From CAYFUR01 sp964346275 (GTDB lineage: Bacteria > Sumerlaeota > Sumerlaeia > SLMS01), in contig CAYFUR010000004.1 of NCBI GenBank assembly GCA_964346275.1, positions 1 through 64,000 on the forward strand: a DNA stretch of 64,000 bases. The letters run 5' to 3'. Position 1 is the stretch's first letter. Every line of letters begins with the position of its first letter. The position numbers and the translations under genes were made by a program. The notes under the pieces were generated by a model that ran no database searches, was not told where the DNA came from, and saw only the letters and a program-made list of their open reading frames with translations. Shown here piece by piece: positions 9,188 to 18,178 of the stretch.

Positions 9188-10552
9188 TCAGGATGCCAAG
9201 GCGGGGTCGCGGGGCTCTTTCTTTCGCGGCCCCAGGTTTTTATATTGGCTTTGCAGCCGGGCGCGACGGCGCGGCGTGAAATACAGAATGTCCCAGCCAA
9301 GGTAAAGGCCCAGCGTGACGCCGCCCAGGATCAGGCGGGTGGGCAGGCCGATCACTTCGTCGTGGGTCATCGCCATGTCAATGGCAACGGCGCTGGCGGT
9401 GATTACCAGGTTGATGATCCCGATGGGAAGCATCCACTTCCACCCGAGCGTCATGAGCTGGTCGTAGCGCAAGCGCGGCAGCGTTCCGCGCGCCATGATG
9501 AAAAGCAGGAAGAAGAAGGCGACCTTGATCGGCAGAATCAAAGGCCCGACGATGTAGGGCGCGATTCCCCCCAGCAGGCCGTAATTCGCTTCCAACGCCG
9601 CCCAGTCGATGGGGATCGGCCCGTGGAAGCCGCCGAGGAAGAGCGTCGCGCAAATCGCGCTGACAATCGCCATGTTGATGTATTCGCCCATGAAGAACAG
9701 GGCGAAACGCATCGAGGAATATTCCGTGTGGAAACCGCCGGTCAGCTCGGCTTCCGCCTCGGCAAGGTCAAAAGGCAGGCGATTCGTTTCGGCAAACATC
9801 GCCACGATGAAGAGGAGGAACGCCACGGGTTGGGCCACCACGTTCCAGTTCCAGAATCCGCCCGCCTGGCGATCAAGGATATCGTAGAGATTCAAGCTGC
9901 CGGAGAGGAGCAGCACGCCGACAATCGCCAGCGAAAGCGTGATTTCATAGCTGATCATCTGCGCCGAGGCGCGGATGCCGCCAAGGAGCGACCACTTACT
10001 ATTGGAGGACCACCCCGCCAGGGTAATTCCGTAAACCCCCATGGAAGTGACCGCCAACACGTAGAGAATCCCGACGTTGGGATTCGTGATGGCCATGGCG
10101 ATTTCCTTCACCTGGCCATTGGGGCCGACCATGGAGGGGTCGAGCTGGAGAAAATTCGCCAGAGCCGCGAGATGATCGCCCTGGATAATCGGGCCGACGG
10201 GAACCAGGCAGAGCGCCAGGAAGGCGGGAATCACCACAAGCCCTGGAGCAAGAAAGAAGAGCGTGCGATCGACGCCCTTGGGGGTGATCTCTTCTTTAAA
10301 GAAAAGTTTCACGCCATCGAGAATGCCGTGGAGTATGCCGAAGGGGCCGGCGCGGTTGGGGCCCGGGCGGTCCTGGATATAACCGATGATCTTGCGCTCG
10401 ATCAAAATGATCATCGGAATGACGCCCAGCAGACCGCCGAGAATCATGGCGATCTTGATGAGCGCCGCGATCAGGACAAAAGCATTTGCCTCTCCGCCGA
10501 CGAACTGGCCAACGAAATCAAACAGCGGCTGGATACTGAAAGGAAGCTGCAT
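9188..10552 (-). CDS. nuoH: NADH-quinone oxidoreductase subunit H
   Basis: NuoH forms much of the quinone-binding chamber of Complex I. Hallmarks are LIERKIIGYIQDRPGPNRAGPFG (first loop), SAQMISYEITLSL, AETNRLPFDLAEAEAELTGGFHTEYSSMRF (the Glu-rich quinone/proton loop), and ARGTLPRLRYDQLMTLGWK. At 454 residues it is longer than the usual 320-350. The extra length is a loop around residues 120-170 and an additional helix with a basic C-terminal tail (about 400-454). The start is the ATG at 10552, 157 bases after nuoG. Confidence 0.96.
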   Translation of the reverse strand: MQLPFSIQPLFDFVGQFVGGEANAFVLIAALIKIAMILGGLLGVIPMIILIERKIIGYIQDRPGPNRAGPFGILHGILDGVKLFFKEEITPKGVDRTLFFLAPGLVVIPAFLALCLVPVGPIIQGDHLAALANFLQLDPSMVGPNGQVKEIAMAITNPNVGILYVLAVTSMGVYGITLAGWSSNSKWSLLGGIRASAQMISYEITLSLAIVGVLLLSGSLNLYDILDRQAGGFWNWNVVAQPVAFLLFIVAMFAETNRLPFDLAEAEAELTGGFHTEYSSMRFALFFMGEYINMAIVSAICATLFLGGFHGPIPIDWAALEANYGLLGGIAPYIVGPLILPIKVAFFFLLFIMARGTLPRLRYDQLMTLGWKWMLPIGIINLVITASAVAIDMAMTHDEVIGLPTRLILGGVTLGLYLGWDILYFTPRRRARLQSQYKNLGPRKKEPRDPALAS

Positions 10553-10709
10553 GTATGGCGATATCCTGGCGTTACGCTTGGCCTTGCCCGGCCATCCTTG
10601 AGAAAAAAATCACAAACTCCGTCCCAATTGGGGCGCCGCACTAAAGGCACCGGCCCCCGCCTGAGTCAATGCCTGTTTCCCGCCAAACCCGATCGGAACA
10701 GGGCGCGGG

Positions 10710-13415
10710 TTATTCGGAAACCCCGGCCGTTTTGACGGCTCCCAGAATCTCCAGCTTGACCGCTTGCGCCGCGCTCAGCCCGGAGAACTGGATGTCGCCC
10801 AACCCCGCCGGCATGTAGACCGTGCCGGGCGCGGGGCCCTGTCGCACGCGAAGCTCCAGCGCGTAAGTCTGGCCGCCGAAATCCATGTGTGCCATGTAGG
10901 ATTTGAGCGGATCCTCGAGGCCGAGGCGTTCGGCGTCCCGGGGATGGATCTCCGCGTAGGGCTTCTCCTTCAGAAGATCGGCGATGGAGGCGTGATTCAG
11001 ATGGTAATCGTCGCCCTGGATGTGCTCGCCCCAGGTCAGCAGAAGTTCATCCTCGCCCGAAGCGGAGGAAACTTCCGGTTCGCCCTCGGGCTGCTCCACC
11101 GGGCCGCCGCTCCAGCGGAAATGCGCCCCATCCGTGCGGTAATTGCCCGGGTTGTATTCCCGGGTCCGCTTGCGGGCGCCGCCCGGATCACGCACCGAAA
11201 GGTCGTTGCGCGGCCCCCGGAGTTCCAGGGATTTGAAACTGCCCTGAAAACGCGGCGCGAGAAGGGACATCATCTCGTTGAACACGTCTTCCAAGGTTTC
11301 GTAGTCAAAATTCGAGGCACCCATGAGATTGGCCAGCCCGGTGAGCGCCTCCCAATCGGGCCGCGAGCCGCCCACGGGTCCTTCCGTGTCGACAAGGCGG
11401 GCCAGGTTGCCCTCGACATCGCACATCGTGCCGTCGCGCTCGAGGCTTGAGGCGGAGGCGAGGTAAACATCCGCCTTTGCCGTAATCTCCGATTCGAATA
11501 GATCGGAAATGACAAAGAAATCCAGTTTGTCCAGCGCCGCCAGGAGGCGTTCGCGCTCGGGGCACGCATGGAGAATATCCGCGCCGAGGCAGAGCAGTCC
11601 CTTGATGCGGCCCGATTCGATCTCCTCGGCAAGCTGGCGGGCAGGGGTCCCGCCGGCCAGGGAAAGCTCCGCGTTTTCGTCAAGCCCCCAAACTTCACGC
11701 GTGCGCTCCTTGGAAGCGGGCAGGCGGCCCGGATGCACACCGGCCGCGAACAGGCCAAGGGCGTTCCGGTCCCGCAGCACCGGAATATATTTCCAACTCT
11801 TGCCCAGGGTTTCTTTGAGGGAAAGGGCCGCGGGGACCTCGTGCTCGAGATAGGCGCCATTCATATCTTCCAGGCTTTGGACGATCAGCGCCTTGCCGTA
11901 TTCCGCGCCGATGGTTTCCACCAGCGCCTCGACGCGCTCGGTATTGACATGGAACAGGCCTGCCAGCTCCTTGCGCGCCTTGCTGTCGCCGCCCGCCGCC
12001 TGGCCCAGCAGCCTGAGCGCCCTGGGCGTGGCGCCGGGCGCGCAATGGAAGCGCAGGGCGCTGTGGGGCGCGAAGTAGGCATCGTGGTGATGGCCGATCA
12101 TGACGATGGGCTTGTCGAAAAGCCGCGCGTGTTCCTTGAGCCTCATGGCGAACACGGGCGTCTGGTGGAGATAATCGCCATTCACCAGAACCAGGGCGTC
12201 GAAGCCGTCTTCCAGGTCGCCGTCGGCGTGCTCGAAAGCCATCGTGGCCGCCTCCGACGCTTCGGATGACTGGAAGCTCATGCGCCAGTCGATATTGTCG
12301 TTGCCCAGGACCGTGCGGGCGAGTTTCGCCGCGAGGTAGCCCTCCTCCATGGTCGCCCGGGGGCTGACCAAGGTGGCAATGGCGTCGGCTCCGTGGCGCT
12401 GTTTCACACCGGCGAGGCCCTCGGCGGCGGTTTTCACGGCTTCGGTGAAGGCGGAGGGAAGAAGCGTCTGGCCGATGCGGATACGGCTTTCGTCCCAACG
12501 CTTGTCGTTCAATGGATAATCGCTGCCAAAACGGGCGATATTATCGATGAATTCCTCGGTGTCTTCATTCACCGTGTAGGTGTTATGGTATTTGCGCGAG
12601 GGCGGCGTCGTGCGATAGAGCTTCCCGTTGCGGGTCCAATGAGTAATCTTGGCACCCGAGGCGTCCCAGATGCTGGTGCTCTGGGTCTGGAGCAGTTCCC
12701 AGGGGCGGGCGCGGAAGCGGAAAGGTTTGCTGGTCAAACAGCCAACGGGGCAGATATCGATGACATTGCCGCTGAGGATGTTGGAGACGGGGCCGCGGCC
12801 GAAGGTTCCGATGTAGTTCATCTCGCCGCGGGCGAAGATACCCATCACGTGGTCGCCGGCGACCTCGTCGCAAAAGCGGACGCAGCGCGTGCACATGATG
12901 CACCGGTTGCGTTCGATATCGATGAGGGCGTCGAACTGGGGTTTCTTAAATTTGCGCTTCTTGTCGGCCATGCGTGCGTGGCCCTTGCCATACTCCATGC
13001 TGTAGCGCTGGAGCATGCATTCGCCACCGCGATCGCAGATCGGACAATCAAGCGGGTGGTTGGCCAGGAGGAATTCCATCATGCCGCCCTGGCAATCGCG
13101 CGCCAGCTCGGAATCGGTGAAGACATGCATCCCGGGCGTGATGGGCGTCTGACAGGCGATGGCCGGCTTGGGCAGCGGCATCACCTTGTTATCCTGTCGC
13201 GGATTAGGCAGGTGGACTTCCACGAGGCAGAGGCGGCAGTTCCCCGCCACGCTGAGGGAGGGATGCCAGCAGTAATGGGGAATGTAAACGCCTTCGCGGG
13301 CAGCCACGTTGATGATGGACTCGCCCTTTTTTCCAACGACGGAGCGGCCATCAATGACGATTTCCACATCTTCCGAGCTGGGCGTGAGCGCCGGGTGGAT
13401 ACTTTGATCAGGCAT
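10710..13415 (-). CDS. nuoG: NADH-quinone oxidoreductase subunit G
   Basis: NuoG is the large Fe-S subunit of the peripheral arm of Complex I. The N-terminal 2Fe-2S domain (about 20-110) has HYCWHPSLSVAGNCRLCLVEV and a later Cys. The His-ligated cluster motif is HPLDCPICDRGGEC (about 118-132). A ferredoxin-like module follows, with CIMCTRCVRFC and the later CPVGC. The additional N7 cluster of some bacterial NuoG proteins seems absent, because no Cys follows CPVGCL over the next 60 or so residues. The rest (about 300-900) is the degenerate molybdopterin-oxidoreductase-like domain. It is the first nuo gene here; no nuoA-F is upstream, since the next gene is the divergent ung. Confidence 0.95.
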   Translation of the reverse strand: MPDQSIHPALTPSSEDVEIVIDGRSVVGKKGESIINVAAREGVYIPHYCWHPSLSVAGNCRLCLVEVHLPNPRQDNKVMPLPKPAIACQTPITPGMHVFTDSELARDCQGGMMEFLLANHPLDCPICDRGGECMLQRYSMEYGKGHARMADKKRKFKKPQFDALIDIERNRCIMCTRCVRFCDEVAGDHVMGIFARGEMNYIGTFGRGPVSNILSGNVIDICPVGCLTSKPFRFRARPWELLQTQSTSIWDASGAKITHWTRNGKLYRTTPPSRKYHNTYTVNEDTEEFIDNIARFGSDYPLNDKRWDESRIRIGQTLLPSAFTEAVKTAAEGLAGVKQRHGADAIATLVSPRATMEEGYLAAKLARTVLGNDNIDWRMSFQSSEASEAATMAFEHADGDLEDGFDALVLVNGDYLHQTPVFAMRLKEHARLFDKPIVMIGHHHDAYFAPHSALRFHCAPGATPRALRLLGQAAGGDSKARKELAGLFHVNTERVEALVETIGAEYGKALIVQSLEDMNGAYLEHEVPAALSLKETLGKSWKYIPVLRDRNALGLFAAGVHPGRLPASKERTREVWGLDENAELSLAGGTPARQLAEEIESGRIKGLLCLGADILHACPERERLLAALDKLDFFVISDLFESEITAKADVYLASASSLERDGTMCDVEGNLARLVDTEGPVGGSRPDWEALTGLANLMGASNFDYETLEDVFNEMMSLLAPRFQGSFKSLELRGPRNDLSVRDPGGARKRTREYNPGNYRTDGAHFRWSGGPVEQPEGEPEVSSASGEDELLLTWGEHIQGDDYHLNHASIADLLKEKPYAEIHPRDAERLGLEDPLKSYMAHMDFGGQTYALELRVRQGPAPGTVYMPAGLGDIQFSGLSAAQAVKLEILGAVKTAGVSE

Positions 13416-13712
13416 AGGGTCCTTCCGATTGCGTGCGGCGGGTTCGGATCAATATACGTCCTGGGGGCGCGGAGGAGCGAATTCCAGACCTTCGCCGGGG
13501 CACCACCGTGGTCCGTGAATTTCTTCACGATCTTCCGGGCAATCAACGAGAAAGTGCGCGCAGCGGTCCGTTCTTGCCTCCGCCCGACGGTCCAAACCCT
13601 TTTTCAGCCCGGTCGTCATTTTCTTTCCCCGCTCCCCCGAACTCCAGTTGCCTCGCGGCGGCGGATTTCCCCATGAACGGGCCCATCCCAGTTTCTTTGA
13701 AGGAACAAGCCG

Positions 13713-14408
13713 ATGCCAGCACAGCCGTCGATCACGGTGGAATGGAAATCGGGAACTCCCGCGCCGGGATGGCGCGAGGTCTTGCGTCCGGAATTCGAGA
13801 AACCTTACATGCAGGACTTGATTCAGTTTCTGAACCAAGACCGCGCCCGGCACACGATCTTTCCCGAGCCGAGAAACATTTTTCGCGCGTTCACCCTGAC
13901 CGATTACGAGGATGTCAGCGTGGTGATTCTCGGCCAGGATCCCTATCATGGACCGGGACAGGCAAACGGCCTGGCCTTTTCCGTGTGGGACGAGGTGCGG
14001 ATTCCCCCTTCGCTGATCAATATCTATAAGGAAATCGAGTCCGATACCGGCAAGCGGCCGCCCGCCAGCGGCGATCTGGATCGCTGGGCGCGCCAGGGCG
14101 TTTTCCTGCTGAACACGGTTCTGACGGTGCGGCGCAGCCAGGCCAATTCCCACCGCGGCAAGGGATGGGAGAAATTCACCGCTCGGGTGATCGAGGCTCT
14201 TTCGGAAAGGCCCGACCCGATGGTCTTCATGCTGTGGGGGCGAAACGCGCGGGACCACGAGCCCCTGATCGACGGATCGCGCCACCTGGTGCTGAAAGCG
14301 CCCCACCCAAGCCCCATGTCGGCGGATCGCGGTTTTTTCGGATGCCGCCATTTCAGCCAGGCCAACGAATTCCTGGAGCGCCACGGGCGCCAGCGCATCG
14401 ACTGGTGA
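13713..14408 (+). CDS. ung: Uracil-DNA glycosylase (family 1)
   Basis: This enzyme removes uracil from DNA as the first step of base-excision repair. The 231 residues carry the family-1 water-activating motif GQDPYHGPGQANGLAFSV and the C-terminal HPSPMSADRGFFGCRHFSQAN loop that inserts into the minor groove. The N-terminal part is unremarkable. AAGGA lies 8 bases before the ATG. It is transcribed divergently from nuoG and followed by a secreted repeat protein. Confidence 0.97.
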   Translation: MPAQPSITVEWKSGTPAPGWREVLRPEFEKPYMQDLIQFLNQDRARHTIFPEPRNIFRAFTLTDYEDVSVVILGQDPYHGPGQANGLAFSVWDEVRIPPSLINIYKEIESDTGKRPPASGDLDRWARQGVFLLNTVLTVRRSQANSHRGKGWEKFTARVIEALSERPDPMVFMLWGRNARDHEPLIDGSRHLVLKAPHPSPMSADRGFFGCRHFSQANEFLERHGRQRIDW

Positions 14409-14548
14409 AGGCAAACTCTCGGGCCCCGGCGAGGGTCGCCTTGTCTGAAACGGAAAGCCCGATTGACCGGGCGGCGGAGAAGCCTTATCCGTTCCGACCG
14501 CGCAGGAGGGGACAAGCCCTCCATTCCCAAAAACGACCACGAATTGAA

Positions 14549-15805
14549 ATGTCCATGAATTGTTGCCAAGCCATCGCAGCCGCCATCCTCCTCGCTCTTC
14601 TCGCCGCGGCGACCGATGCCCGCGCCGCCGAGGAAAACGGCCAACAGAGTCTTCTGATTGCTCCGGCCGCGGATTACAGCGGCCTTGATGGGGCGCCGGA
14701 GGACAGCTCCTACGCCCACCCTCAATTCGGCCCCGTGATGGAATGCGGCAGCATCGATCGCCAGTTCGTTCTGGCAAACTCGAAGATCGTCCAGGGCGAG
14801 CCCGTTCTTTTCCGTCTGGTGCTGGAATCCCAGCAGCCGCGGGTGAAGCGCGAGTTCCAGGCGCGGCTGGCTTACGGAACCGACGTTCAGATCTTTGTGG
14901 ACCCGCCGGAGGGACTCCGCCGCTACGAATACCTCGGCCTCGAGCAAGGCTCCGTTGTCCCCAACGGCGTTCTGGAGATGGAAGGCTTCAGCCGGTTTCG
15001 ATTCGATTTCCGCCTCGCCGTGGACGAACACACCGTCACCGGGGCGGCCTTTGAAGAGCCCGGGACGTATAAGCTCCGGGTTCAGTTGAAGTGCATTATC
15101 GCGGGAAAGCCCATGGGCGACCTGGACATGGGCGAGTTTACCCTGGAAGTCGAGGAAGCCACGGGGGACGACGCACAGGCCCTGGAAATCCTGAACGACT
15201 ATCGAATCTTCGAGTATTTCCAACTCCACACCGCCCAGTATCCCAGCGGCCGCGCTCCATTGAGCGGAGAGCAGGTGCGCAAGCTGGAACGCGTGGTGGA
15301 GCTTTGTCCCGATGCCGCCCTGCGGCCCCACGCGATGATCGTCCTGGCGGATTATTACCGCCGCCAGGGCCAGCCGGACCAGTCCATCGAATTGCTCCAG
15401 CAGGTGCGGCAACGGTATGCGGGGACTCCCCTGGCGCAGGAGGCGCTGTTTGCGGAATTGCGCGCCAACATGGCGCTGCGGCGAGACGAACGCGCCCGCG
15501 AGCTGTTTACCCAGGCTTGGCAGGATCCCGTTGCCACCCAGGTTATTTTTCCCGGAGGAACGTATTGGTCCAACTTTGTCAAACCCTTTCAGAAAGAGCG
15601 CCAGGACACCCAGTGGATGGTTTTCAGCGAACCGGGCGAAGACCCGGAGATGGCGGGCGAAGGAGCCAGCGGCCCCACCCTGAAGCTGGATCCAGAGGTA
15701 CGCGCGCAGTTTGGGCTGCCGGAGGAAGTGACCACGGACCAGCTCAACGAGGCACTGAACCGGGCCATCCGAGCGGCGCCGAGGCAAGAGGTTGAGACAG
15801 AGTGA
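14549..15805 (+). CDS. Secreted TPR-like hypothetical protein
   Basis: A 418-residue exported protein (Met at 14549; a second ATG at 14555 is equally possible). The signal peptide ends near DARAA (about residue 26). Residues about 50-190 look like an all-beta adhesion-like domain (QPRVKREFQARLAYGTDVQIF, FDFRLAVDEHTVTG, YKLRVQLKC). Residues about 205-330 form TPR-like helices (RPHAMIVLADYYRRQGQPDQSIELLQQV, then LAQEALFAELRANM). The open frame extends upstream into ung, but that part is only overlap. I do not recognise a family. It may scaffold a periplasmic complex, which is inference from the TPR part. Confidence 0.7.
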   Translation: MSMNCCQAIAAAILLALLAAATDARAAEENGQQSLLIAPAADYSGLDGAPEDSSYAHPQFGPVMECGSIDRQFVLANSKIVQGEPVLFRLVLESQQPRVKREFQARLAYGTDVQIFVDPPEGLRRYEYLGLEQGSVVPNGVLEMEGFSRFRFDFRLAVDEHTVTGAAFEEPGTYKLRVQLKCIIAGKPMGDLDMGEFTLEVEEATGDDAQALEILNDYRIFEYFQLHTAQYPSGRAPLSGEQVRKLERVVELCPDAALRPHAMIVLADYYRRQGQPDQSIELLQQVRQRYAGTPLAQEALFAELRANMALRRDERARELFTQAWQDPVATQVIFPGGTYWSNFVKPFQKERQDTQWMVFSEPGEDPEMAGEGASGPTLKLDPEVRAQFGLPEEVTTDQLNEALNRAIRAAPRQEVETE

Positions 15806-15907
15806 TGGCGGCGGCGTTTTCGCTTTTTGTTCACCTCTCCCCTTGACACGCACCCACGCGCCTGACTGACTGAAAAGAGACCTTATCTTCTCCGCTGGGA
15901 GTTACTC

Positions 15908-17041
15908 ATGGCGACCTCTTCTCGCTCGAAGTCCATGCCGTCCACGCAGGAACGGGGCGACAAGTCCCTGGAGCTGGCTCTGACCCAAATCCGCCGGAGC
16001 TATGGCGACGGCGTAATCATGCGCTATGGCGAGCGCACCGACCGAAATATGGATGTGATCTCAAGCGGCTCGATTTCCCTGAATCGCGCCCTGGGTATTT
16101 GGGGCTTTCCGCGGGGGCGCGTGGTGGAAATCTACGGTCCGGAATCCAGCGGCAAAACGACACTCGCCCTCCAAGTCGTGGCCAACGCCCAGAAAAACGG
16201 CGGCACGGCGGCGTATATCGATGCGGAGCACGCACTCGATCCGAAATATACGCGGGCGCTCGGCGTGAATATGGACGAGTTGCTGATCAGCCAGCCGGAC
16301 TTTGGCGAGCAGGCGCTGGATATTTGCGAGACGCTGGTGCGATCAAACAGCGTGGACGTGGTGGTGATCGATTCCGTGGCGGCGCTGGTGCCGCGGGCGG
16401 AAATCGAAGGGGAGATCGGCGACAGCTTTGTCGGCCTGCAGGCCCGCCTCATGAGCCAGGCGCTGCGCAAGCTCACCGGCGCCATCGGCCACTCGAAAAC
16501 CATGGTCATCTTCATCAACCAGATCCGCGAGAAAATCGGCGTCATGTTTGGCAGCCCGGAGACAACAACCGGGGGGCGCGCGCTGAAATTCTACAGCTCG
16601 GTCCGCGTCGACGTGCGCCGCATTGGCGGCATCAAGGACGCCGACCAGAACATCGGCAACCGCATCCGGGCCCGCGTGGTGAAGAACAAATGCGCCGCGC
16701 CGTTCCGCGATGCCGAATTCGACATCCTTTTCGGTGAAGGGATCAGCCGCGAAGGCGACGTGCTGGATCTCGGCGTGCAGATGCAAGTGGTGGACAAGAG
16801 CGGCGCCTGGTTTTCCTATCAGGGTGAGCGGCTCGGCCAGGGGCGTGAAAAGTCCCGCGACTTCCTTCGCCAGAATCCCGATCTTCTGGAAAAGATCGAA
16901 CAGGAAATCAAGATCGCCTGCGGTGTGATCGAGGATAAGGACCAGCCCGCGGAGCAGGCTGCGGAACAGGCCGCCGAGCCCGCCGAAGAGCCGAAGGAAA
17001 AGGAAGCCGCCGCCAGCGGCAATTCCAAAAGCAAGAAATAA
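15908..17041 (+). CDS. recA: Recombinase A
   Basis: RecA catalyses homologous strand exchange and activates the SOS response. The Walker A motif is GPESSGKTT, the switch Gln region is FINQIREKIGVMFGSPETTTGG, and VVIDSVAALVP carries the Walker B Asp. All are intact in a 377-residue protein. The last 45 residues are a low-complexity acidic and Ala-rich tail containing a doubled AEQAAEQAAEPAEEP segment and a basic end (SKSKK). That tail is longer than usual; such tails tune DNA binding in known RecA proteins. GGGAG lies 6 bases before the ATG. pdxB follows after only 3 bases. Confidence 0.98.
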   Translation: MATSSRSKSMPSTQERGDKSLELALTQIRRSYGDGVIMRYGERTDRNMDVISSGSISLNRALGIWGFPRGRVVEIYGPESSGKTTLALQVVANAQKNGGTAAYIDAEHALDPKYTRALGVNMDELLISQPDFGEQALDICETLVRSNSVDVVVIDSVAALVPRAEIEGEIGDSFVGLQARLMSQALRKLTGAIGHSKTMVIFINQIREKIGVMFGSPETTTGGRALKFYSSVRVDVRRIGGIKDADQNIGNRIRARVVKNKCAAPFRDAEFDILFGEGISREGDVLDLGVQMQVVDKSGAWFSYQGERLGQGREKSRDFLRQNPDLLEKIEQEIKIACGVIEDKDQPAEQAAEQAAEPAEEPKEKEAAASGNSKSKK

Positions 17042-17044
17042 CAC

Positions 17045-18178
17045 ATGATCCTGGTTGCCGATGAGAATATCCCCCTCGCGGGAGAGGCATTTGCCCCATT
17101 CGGCGAGGTGAGGCTGTTGCCCGGCCGGGAAATGACTCGCGAACATCTCGGGGAGGCCGATGCGCTCGTGGTGCGTTCGGTGACGAAGGTGAACGCGGAG
17201 TTGCTGGAAGGCACGCCGGTGCGCTTTGTGGGAACGGCGACCATCGGCACGGACCATCTGGACAAAGCTTACCTGAAAGAGCGCGGAATCCTTTGGAACA
17301 GCGCGGCGGGCTGCAACGCCCGCTCGGTGGTGGAGTGGGTTTTGGCGGCGCTGGTGGAATACTGCCTCGCGGTGCGGCTCGATTGGAAGGACATGACGCT
17401 GGGCATCGTGGGGCACGGCAACATCGGTTCGCGCCTGGCGCCGGTGGCGCGGGAGCTGGGCATGCGGGTGCTGGTCAATGATCCGCCCCTGGCGGACAGC
17501 GGCCAGCTTGACGAATCAGCCAGCCTGGAAACCGTGTTGCGGGAAAGCGATGCAGTCACGCTCCACGTGCCGTATACACGGGAAGAACCGCATCCTACCC
17601 ATCACCTGATCGGCTGGAACGAGCTGGAGCTGATGAAGCCGCACTCGGCGCTGTTGAATTCGTCGCGCGGTGCCGTTCTGGATAACGAAGCGGCTTTCAC
17701 CTTCACCAAGGCCGACATGCTGCTCTTTCTTCTCGACGTCTTCGAGAACGAGCCGGCGCCGATGCGGGACCTCGTCAAGTTCTCCCTCATCTCCACTCCG
17801 CATATTGCGGGATATTCCTTTGAGGGAAAAGTTAACGGCACGCGCATGATGGCGGAGGCCCTTGGAATATTCTTCGAAAGCCCCTCGACATGGCTTCCGC
17901 CGCTCGGGCCGCCGGCGGACAACGAGATCGAAGTTTCATCGCGCAAGCCCATGTATGCGCTGCGCGAGGCCATGGCGCGAAGTTACAACATCCGCCTGGA
18001 CAACAACGATTTAAAGGAAGGCCTGGCGCTGGAAGAAGACGCCGATTGGGCGCGGCACTTCGATTCGCTACGAAAGAATTACCGCCAGCGGCGCGAGTTC
18101 GCAAACTACCGCGTGAATAAAACGGGGGACGAGCGCCTGGATTCCAGCCTCGCGGCGATGGGCTTCCAGCTTATTTAA
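17045..18178 (+). CDS. pdxB: Erythronate-4-phosphate dehydrogenase
   Basis: PdxB oxidises 4-phosphoerythronate in the DXP-dependent pyridoxal-5'-phosphate pathway. The 377 residues show the 2-hydroxyacid dehydrogenase core with the NAD-binding motif GIVGHGNIGSRLA and the catalytic triad in LLNSSRGAVLDN (Arg), DVFENEP (Glu) and STPHIAGYSFEGK (His). The C-terminal dimerisation domain typical of PdxB (about 290-377, LRKNYRQRREF, FQLI end) separates it from PGDH or hydroxypyruvate reductase. It is probably co-transcribed with recA, with a 3-base gap. The 3' end overlaps the convergent membrane-protein gene by 8 bases. Confidence 0.93.
   Translation: MILVADENIPLAGEAFAPFGEVRLLPGREMTREHLGEADALVVRSVTKVNAELLEGTPVRFVGTATIGTDHLDKAYLKERGILWNSAAGCNARSVVEWVLAALVEYCLAVRLDWKDMTLGIVGHGNIGSRLAPVARELGMRVLVNDPPLADSGQLDESASLETVLRESDAVTLHVPYTREEPHPTHHLIGWNELELMKPHSALLNSSRGAVLDNEAAFTFTKADMLLFLLDVFENEPAPMRDLVKFSLISTPHIAGYSFEGKVNGTRMMAEALGIFFESPSTWLPPLGPPADNEIEVSSRKPMYALREAMARSYNIRLDNNDLKEGLALEEDADWARHFDSLRKNYRQRREFANYRVNKTGDERLDSSLAAMGFQLI

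Noticed and set aside
15844..15890. TTGACA before recA as a promoter
   Set aside because: The nearest TATCTT-like box is about 33 bases away, far beyond a workable spacer; no SOS-type box was recognised either.
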